DNA from: Gallionella sp.
GTDB taxonomy: Bacteria; Pseudomonadota; Gammaproteobacteria; Burkholderiales; Gallionellaceae
Length of the DNA stretch: 64,000 nt
Direction of reading: 5' to 3'
NCBI GenBank assembly: GCA_023229845.1
Contig: JALNYK010000012.1
Span: forward strand, 21,537-85,536
Part shown: positions 60,594-64,000 of the stretch, piece by piece
Layout of the letters: each line of letters begins with the position of its first letter
How positions within the stretch are numbered: the stretch's first letter is position 1
The notes under the pieces: generated by a model
Database searches by the model: none
What the model was told of the DNA's origin: nothing
The model's input: only the letters and a program-made list of their open reading frames with translations
Position numbers and translations under genes: made by a program

Positions 60594-62209
60594 TGGCCGG
60601 TTTTTTGCGATTGCAGCAGCCTGAGCTGGCTGTCGATCTGGGTGATCTTCGGGTAGTCCGGCGATTTCTTGACGAGCAAGTCGCGGTAGCGCAAGCACTG
60701 TGCCAGCAGCTTCGGGTTGTTGCCGCTCTTCACCAGATGCAGTGCGATCACCAATGCGGCATTGCCGACGATCTGCAGGTTGTTCGGCAGGCGGTCGGCG
60801 GCCTCGCTCAGGAGTTCGGCGGCTTCGTCGAATTGTCCGGACTCTGCCTTGCGCACGCCCTCGTTGTTGATGCGGATGATCTCCTGTGTGCTGTCTTCGA
60901 TCATCGCATCGGCTTCGGTAATCTCCTTGCCGGCTGCAGTCAGAACGTCGTGAACCTTACTCTTGATCGTCTCGTCTTCCGGGTTGTTCTGGATGGCGTG
61001 ACGCAGCAGTTTGTTGGCCTCGTCTTCCTTGCCTAGCGCGAAGCAGGCATCCGCAATCGCGGTGACCGTTTCCGCCGGGAGCGCATTGATGTCTCCGGCC
61101 ATGGCGCGGGCCAGCGCGGCCTCGGCCAGTTCGTCGTTGCCGGCGGCGCGATGGGCGACGCTTTCGCTAGTTGCCAGAACGATCTGGCTGTGTTCGTCGC
61201 GGAAGTCCTTGCGGGCATCTGCGACGACGCTCAGCGCTTCGTCGGCTTTGCCCTGACTCGTCAGCGCCTTGGAGAGTATTGCGTAGTCGTTCACTTGGCG
61301 CACCGGAGAATACTTGTGTTTCTGCAGTGCCTGGCGCATCACCGATTCGGCCAGTTCGGGCTGTCCCGCGCTGACCGCCAGCGTGCTCAGTTCGCGTATG
61401 CGGTTCATCGTGCCCGGCGAGACTTCGCGTGCCTTTTGCAGCACGTCCAGCGCCGCGTTTTTCTCGCCGGACGAGGCCAATTGTCCGCCGAGAAAATCGT
61501 AGGCGGCCATGAATTGGGGTGAGTCCGTCAGAATTTCCCGCGCGATCTGTTGCGCTTCGTCTTTTTGGCCCAGCAGCGCCAGCGCGCGAGCCAAGCCCAG
61601 CCTGGCCCAGCCGATAGGGCGTAGCGCCAGCATTTCGCGATACAGGTTGGCGGCTTCTTGCGGGCGGTTGCTGTGCATCAGCGCCGCGGCTTTGGTCTTG
61701 CACAGTTCTAGGAAGTATTTGTTTTTGGTCGGCAGGGCCCTGTCGCATTCGGCGATGACGCGAGTCCAGTCCTTCGCATCGGCGGCCTTGTCTATGCTGG
61801 CGAAATACGCCTGGCGTTCCAGCAATTTCTCCAGACGGGCGTTGAATTGACTCGCGGTGAAGGGCTTCAGCAGATAGTCGTCTGGCGCGCATTCGGAGGC
61901 GGCTACCACTTTTTCGTAGGCCTGCTCTGCGGTGATCATCACGAAAATGGTGTTGCGGCTGATCAGGTCGTTGGTGCGCAAGTGTTCCAGAAACTGTTGC
62001 CCGTCGGTACTGTCTCCGAGCGAGTAGTCGCACAGGATCACGTCATAGCGATTGTTCGCCATGCGTTCGAGCGCCTCTCTGATGTTCGCTACGATATGGA
62101 GCTTGGCAAATCCGGAATTGGTTAACGACATGCGCAGCTGCGAGCGCATTCCTTCCATGTCGTCTATAACTAGTACCCACTTGTCGGCAAATTTACTGAT
62201 GTTGGACAA
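60590..62209 (-). CDS. Response regulator with C-terminal TPR repeats
   Basis: The protein (539 aa from TTG at 62209) has an N-terminal receiver, WVLVIDDMEGMRSQLRMSL, with DVILCDYSLGD (phospho-acceptor Asp) and DDYLLKPFTASQF. The rest is a run of TPR-like helices (about 150-535) such as AALMHSNRPQEAANLYREML. There is no DNA-binding or enzymatic domain, so output is probably by protein interaction. No ATG fits; TTG at 62209 follows GGGAAG. It overlaps the kinase gene downstream (ATGA). Confidence 0.85.
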   Translation of the reverse strand: MSNISKFADKWVLVIDDMEGMRSQLRMSLTNSGFAKLHIVANIREALERMANNRYDVILCDYSLGDSTDGQQFLEHLRTNDLISRNTIFVMITAEQAYEKVVAASECAPDDYLLKPFTASQFNARLEKLLERQAYFASIDKAADAKDWTRVIAECDRALPTKNKYFLELCKTKAAALMHSNRPQEAANLYREMLALRPIGWARLGLARALALLGQKDEAQQIAREILTDSPQFMAAYDFLGGQLASSGEKNAALDVLQKAREVSPGTMNRIRELSTLAVSAGQPELAESVMRQALQKHKYSPVRQVNDYAILSKALTSQGKADEALSVVADARKDFRDEHSQIVLATSESVAHRAAGNDELAEAALARAMAGDINALPAETVTAIADACFALGKEDEANKLLRHAIQNNPEDETIKSKVHDVLTAAGKEITEADAMIEDSTQEIIRINNEGVRKAESGQFDEAAELLSEAADRLPNNLQIVGNAALVIALHLVKSGNNPKLLAQCLRYRDLLVKKSPDYPKITQIDSQLRLLQSQKTGQ

Positions 62210-62362
62210 GACAATCTTCCCGCGGTTAAAAACAGCCTTAACCCTACGCACTCGCGGGCCGGCGGTCAATAGGCCCGGCAGGCTGCCAGGAGAGATAATT
62301 CGAATTGACGCTGCCGCTGTCGCTGCCGATAATCGCCGCGCTCATTTCATCTGCGCAATTCC

Positions 62363-63886
62363 ATGACGACCATCCGGCAGCAAGACTTCATCGACAGCAT
62401 CGCGGACGCGTTGCAGTTCATTTCTTATTACCATCCGGCGGATTTTATCCGTGCGCTGGCCGACGCCTGGCGCATCGAGCAGTCGCCTGCGGCGAAGGAT
62501 GCGATGGCGCAGATACTGGCGAATTCGCGCATGTGCGCGCAGGGACATCGGCCGATCTGTCAGGACACCGGGATCGTCGTCGCGTTCGTCCGGGTCGGCA
62601 TGTCGGTGCGCTGGGAGGCGGACATGGACATCGTCGGCATGGTCAACGCCGGCGTGCGCAAGGCTTATCTCGATCCGGACAACACGCTGCGCGCTTCCGT
62701 GGTCGCAGATCCTGCCGGACGGCGCAAGAACACCGGCGACAACACGCCGGCGGTGGTGCATGTCGAGCTGGTGCAGGGCGATAAGGTCGAGGTGGAGATC
62801 GCGGCCAAGGGCGGCGGCTCGGAGAACAAGGCGGTGCTGGGGATGCTCAACCCCGGCGACGACATCGTCGAGTGGGTTCTGCAGCAAGTGCCGGAAATGG
62901 GCGCGGGCTGGTGTCCGCCGGGGATGCTGGGCATAGGCATCGGCGGCACCGCGGAGAAGGCGGTGCTGCTGGCCAAACAGGCGCTGATGCTGCCGATAGA
63001 TATGAGCGAGTTGAAGGCGCGCGGGCCGCAGAATCGCATCGAGGAGTTGCGCATCGAACTGTGCGACAAGGTCAATGCGCTGGGCATAGGTGCGCAGGGA
63101 TTGGGCGGGCTGACCACGGTTATGGACGTGAAGATATTGGATTATCCGACGCATGCGGCGTCGAAGCCGGTGGCGATCATTCCCAACTGCGCCGCGACGC
63201 GGCATGTGCATTTCGAGCTGGATGGTTCCGGCGTTGCATCGTTCGAGCCGCCGAAGCTTGAGGACTATCCCGATATCGAGTGGCATCCGGCCGAAAATTC
63301 GCGGCGGGTGAATCTGGATAAAGTCACGCGTGAGGAAATATCGCACTGGCAGCCGGGCGAGACCGTGTTATTGTCCGGCAAGCTGTTGACCGGGCGCGAT
63401 GCCGCGCACAAACGTATCGTGGAAATGCTGGGCCGCGGCGAAAAACTGCCTGCCGGCGTGGATTTTACCGACCGCTTCATTTATTATGTCGGCCCGGTTG
63501 ATCCGGTGCGCGACGAAGTCGTTGGGCCTGCCGGGCCGACCACCGCGACACGCATGGATGGTTTTACCGAAACGATGTTGGCCCAGACTGGCCTGATCGG
63601 CATGGTGGGCAAGGCCGAGCGCAGCAAGGAGGCGATCGAGTCGATCCGGAAGCATGGCGCGGTCTATCTGATGGCGGTGGGCGGCGCGGCTTATCTGGTT
63701 TCGAAGGCAATACGCAGCGCAAGAGTCGTCGCATTCCCGGAACTGGGGATGGAGGCGATTTACGAATTTGAAGTCGAGAACATGCCGGTGACGGTGGCGG
63801 TCGATGTGCGGGGGAATTCCGTACACGACACCGGCCCGGTGGAATGGCGCAAGCGTATCGGGATGATCCCGGTGCATGCGACATGA
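62363..63886 (+). CDS. fumA: Fumarate hydratase, class I (Fe-S)
   Basis: The 507-aa enzyme interconverts fumarate and malate in the TCA cycle. It has the class I motifs CAQGHRPICQDTGIVVAF near the N-terminus and PIDMSELKARGPQNRIEELR. IPNCAATRHVHFELDGSG supplies a cluster cysteine, and GPAGPTTATRMDGFTETMLA lies in the C-terminal beta domain. Length is that of the fused alpha-beta form. It is alone on the plus strand, followed 8 nt later by the SRP RNA gene. The symbol is by family; fumA and fumB cannot be separated. Confidence 0.95.
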   Translation: MTTIRQQDFIDSIADALQFISYYHPADFIRALADAWRIEQSPAAKDAMAQILANSRMCAQGHRPICQDTGIVVAFVRVGMSVRWEADMDIVGMVNAGVRKAYLDPDNTLRASVVADPAGRRKNTGDNTPAVVHVELVQGDKVEVEIAAKGGGSENKAVLGMLNPGDDIVEWVLQQVPEMGAGWCPPGMLGIGIGGTAEKAVLLAKQALMLPIDMSELKARGPQNRIEELRIELCDKVNALGIGAQGLGGLTTVMDVKILDYPTHAASKPVAIIPNCAATRHVHFELDGSGVASFEPPKLEDYPDIEWHPAENSRRVNLDKVTREEISHWQPGETVLLSGKLLTGRDAAHKRIVEMLGRGEKLPAGVDFTDRFIYYVGPVDPVRDEVVGPAGPTTATRMDGFTETMLAQTGLIGMVGKAERSKEAIESIRKHGAVYLMAVGGAAYLVSKAIRSARVVAFPELGMEAIYEFEVENMPVTVAVDVRGNSVHDTGPVEWRKRIGMIPVHAT

Positions 63887-63893
63887 ACGAATT

Positions 63894-63995
63894 GGCGGGT
63901 CTCCCCGCATTGCAGGGTAGTGAATCTGGTCAGGTCCGGAAGGAAGCAGCCACAGCTAATTACTGCAAGTGCCGGGGGTAAGGCCCGCCTCCTTT
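63894..63995 (+). ncRNA. ffs: Signal recognition particle RNA (4.5S, bacterial small type)
   Basis: The segment carries the SRP RNA core GGTCAGGTCCGGAAGGAAGC and AGCCA, which forms the GGAA tetraloop binding Ffh. The outer helix pairs GGCGGG (63894) with CCCGCC (63984-63989), and inner segments such as CCCCGCATTGCAGGG-like and CTGCAAGTGCCGGGGG pair across. A run of six T follows at once and acts as terminator. Ends are placed by pairing and are good to a few bases. Confidence 0.95.
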
Positions 63996-64000
63996 TTTGA

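Overview
The window looks like a chromosome segment of a GC-rich betaproteobacterium, plausibly Gallionellaceae or a relative in the Nitrosomonadales. The gene content supports this: a split ArnA with ArnD, pntAB, an SHP/DHC cytochrome pair, an RpfE-type phosphoglycerate-mutase-like protein, and abundant short palindromic repeats. The family-level placement is inference; no rRNA or other decisive marker is present.

Layout. 1-4.9 kb: lipid A aminoarabinose genes (formyltransferase end, decarboxylase, ArnD) with a 29-unit heptamer array in front of arnD, then an HDOD protein and UDP-glucose dehydrogenase, which makes the ArnA substrate. 5.1-8.9 kb: a hybrid histidine kinase overlapping an HD-GYP response regulator. 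8.9-16.5 kb: miaA, an MFS transporter, mutL and pntAB. 16.7-21.5 kb: a PAS/GAF diguanylate cyclase, bacteriohemerythrin, CheZ and a DUF4149 membrane protein. 21.7-29.4 kb: a minus-strand run of comEC, two TonB-like proteins, a winged-helix regulator, a lipoprotein and a membrane protein that share a domain, and a beta-lactamase-fold hydrolase. 29.5-34.8 kb: a GNAT acetyltransferase under a palindromic operator, the dhc/shp cytochromes, a cation efflux protein, DUF2062, and lolD/lolC.

35.3-51.7 kb is an accessory island built around a complete type I-C CRISPR-Cas system. In minus-strand transcription order it reads: WYL regulator, Tat-signal HIRAN protein, cas3, a 41-aa membrane mini-protein, cas5c, cas8c, cas7c, then cas4, vapBC, cas1, cas2, leader, and a 70-repeat array. 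Toxin-antitoxin genes occur three times. A plus-strand ParE-type module sits between cas7 and cas4 and is divergent from cas4. A VapBC pair sits between cas4 and cas1. A ParDE pair with a nonsense-mutated toxin sits beyond the trailer end. The HIRAN gene overlaps cas3 by 13 nt, and the mini-protein stops one base before the cas5c start, so both look like built-in operon members. This combination is the most unusual part of the window.

52.3-64 kb: a SEC-C/TPR/OGT glycosyltransferase, the RpfE-type protein, an MscS channel with a cyclic-nucleotide domain, accA, tilS, a small sensor kinase overlapping a REC-TPR regulator, class I fumarase, and the SRP RNA gene at the right edge.

A second theme is repeats. 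A CCCTCTCC-type palindrome has been accommodated in frame inside ugd, mutL and tilS, and probably in degenerate form in comEC. Three 110-130 bp inverted pairs based on ATTCCGGC, several GTAGGGGC palindromes (one supplies the tilS start codon) and a 124-bp inverted-terminus element fill the intergenic gaps.
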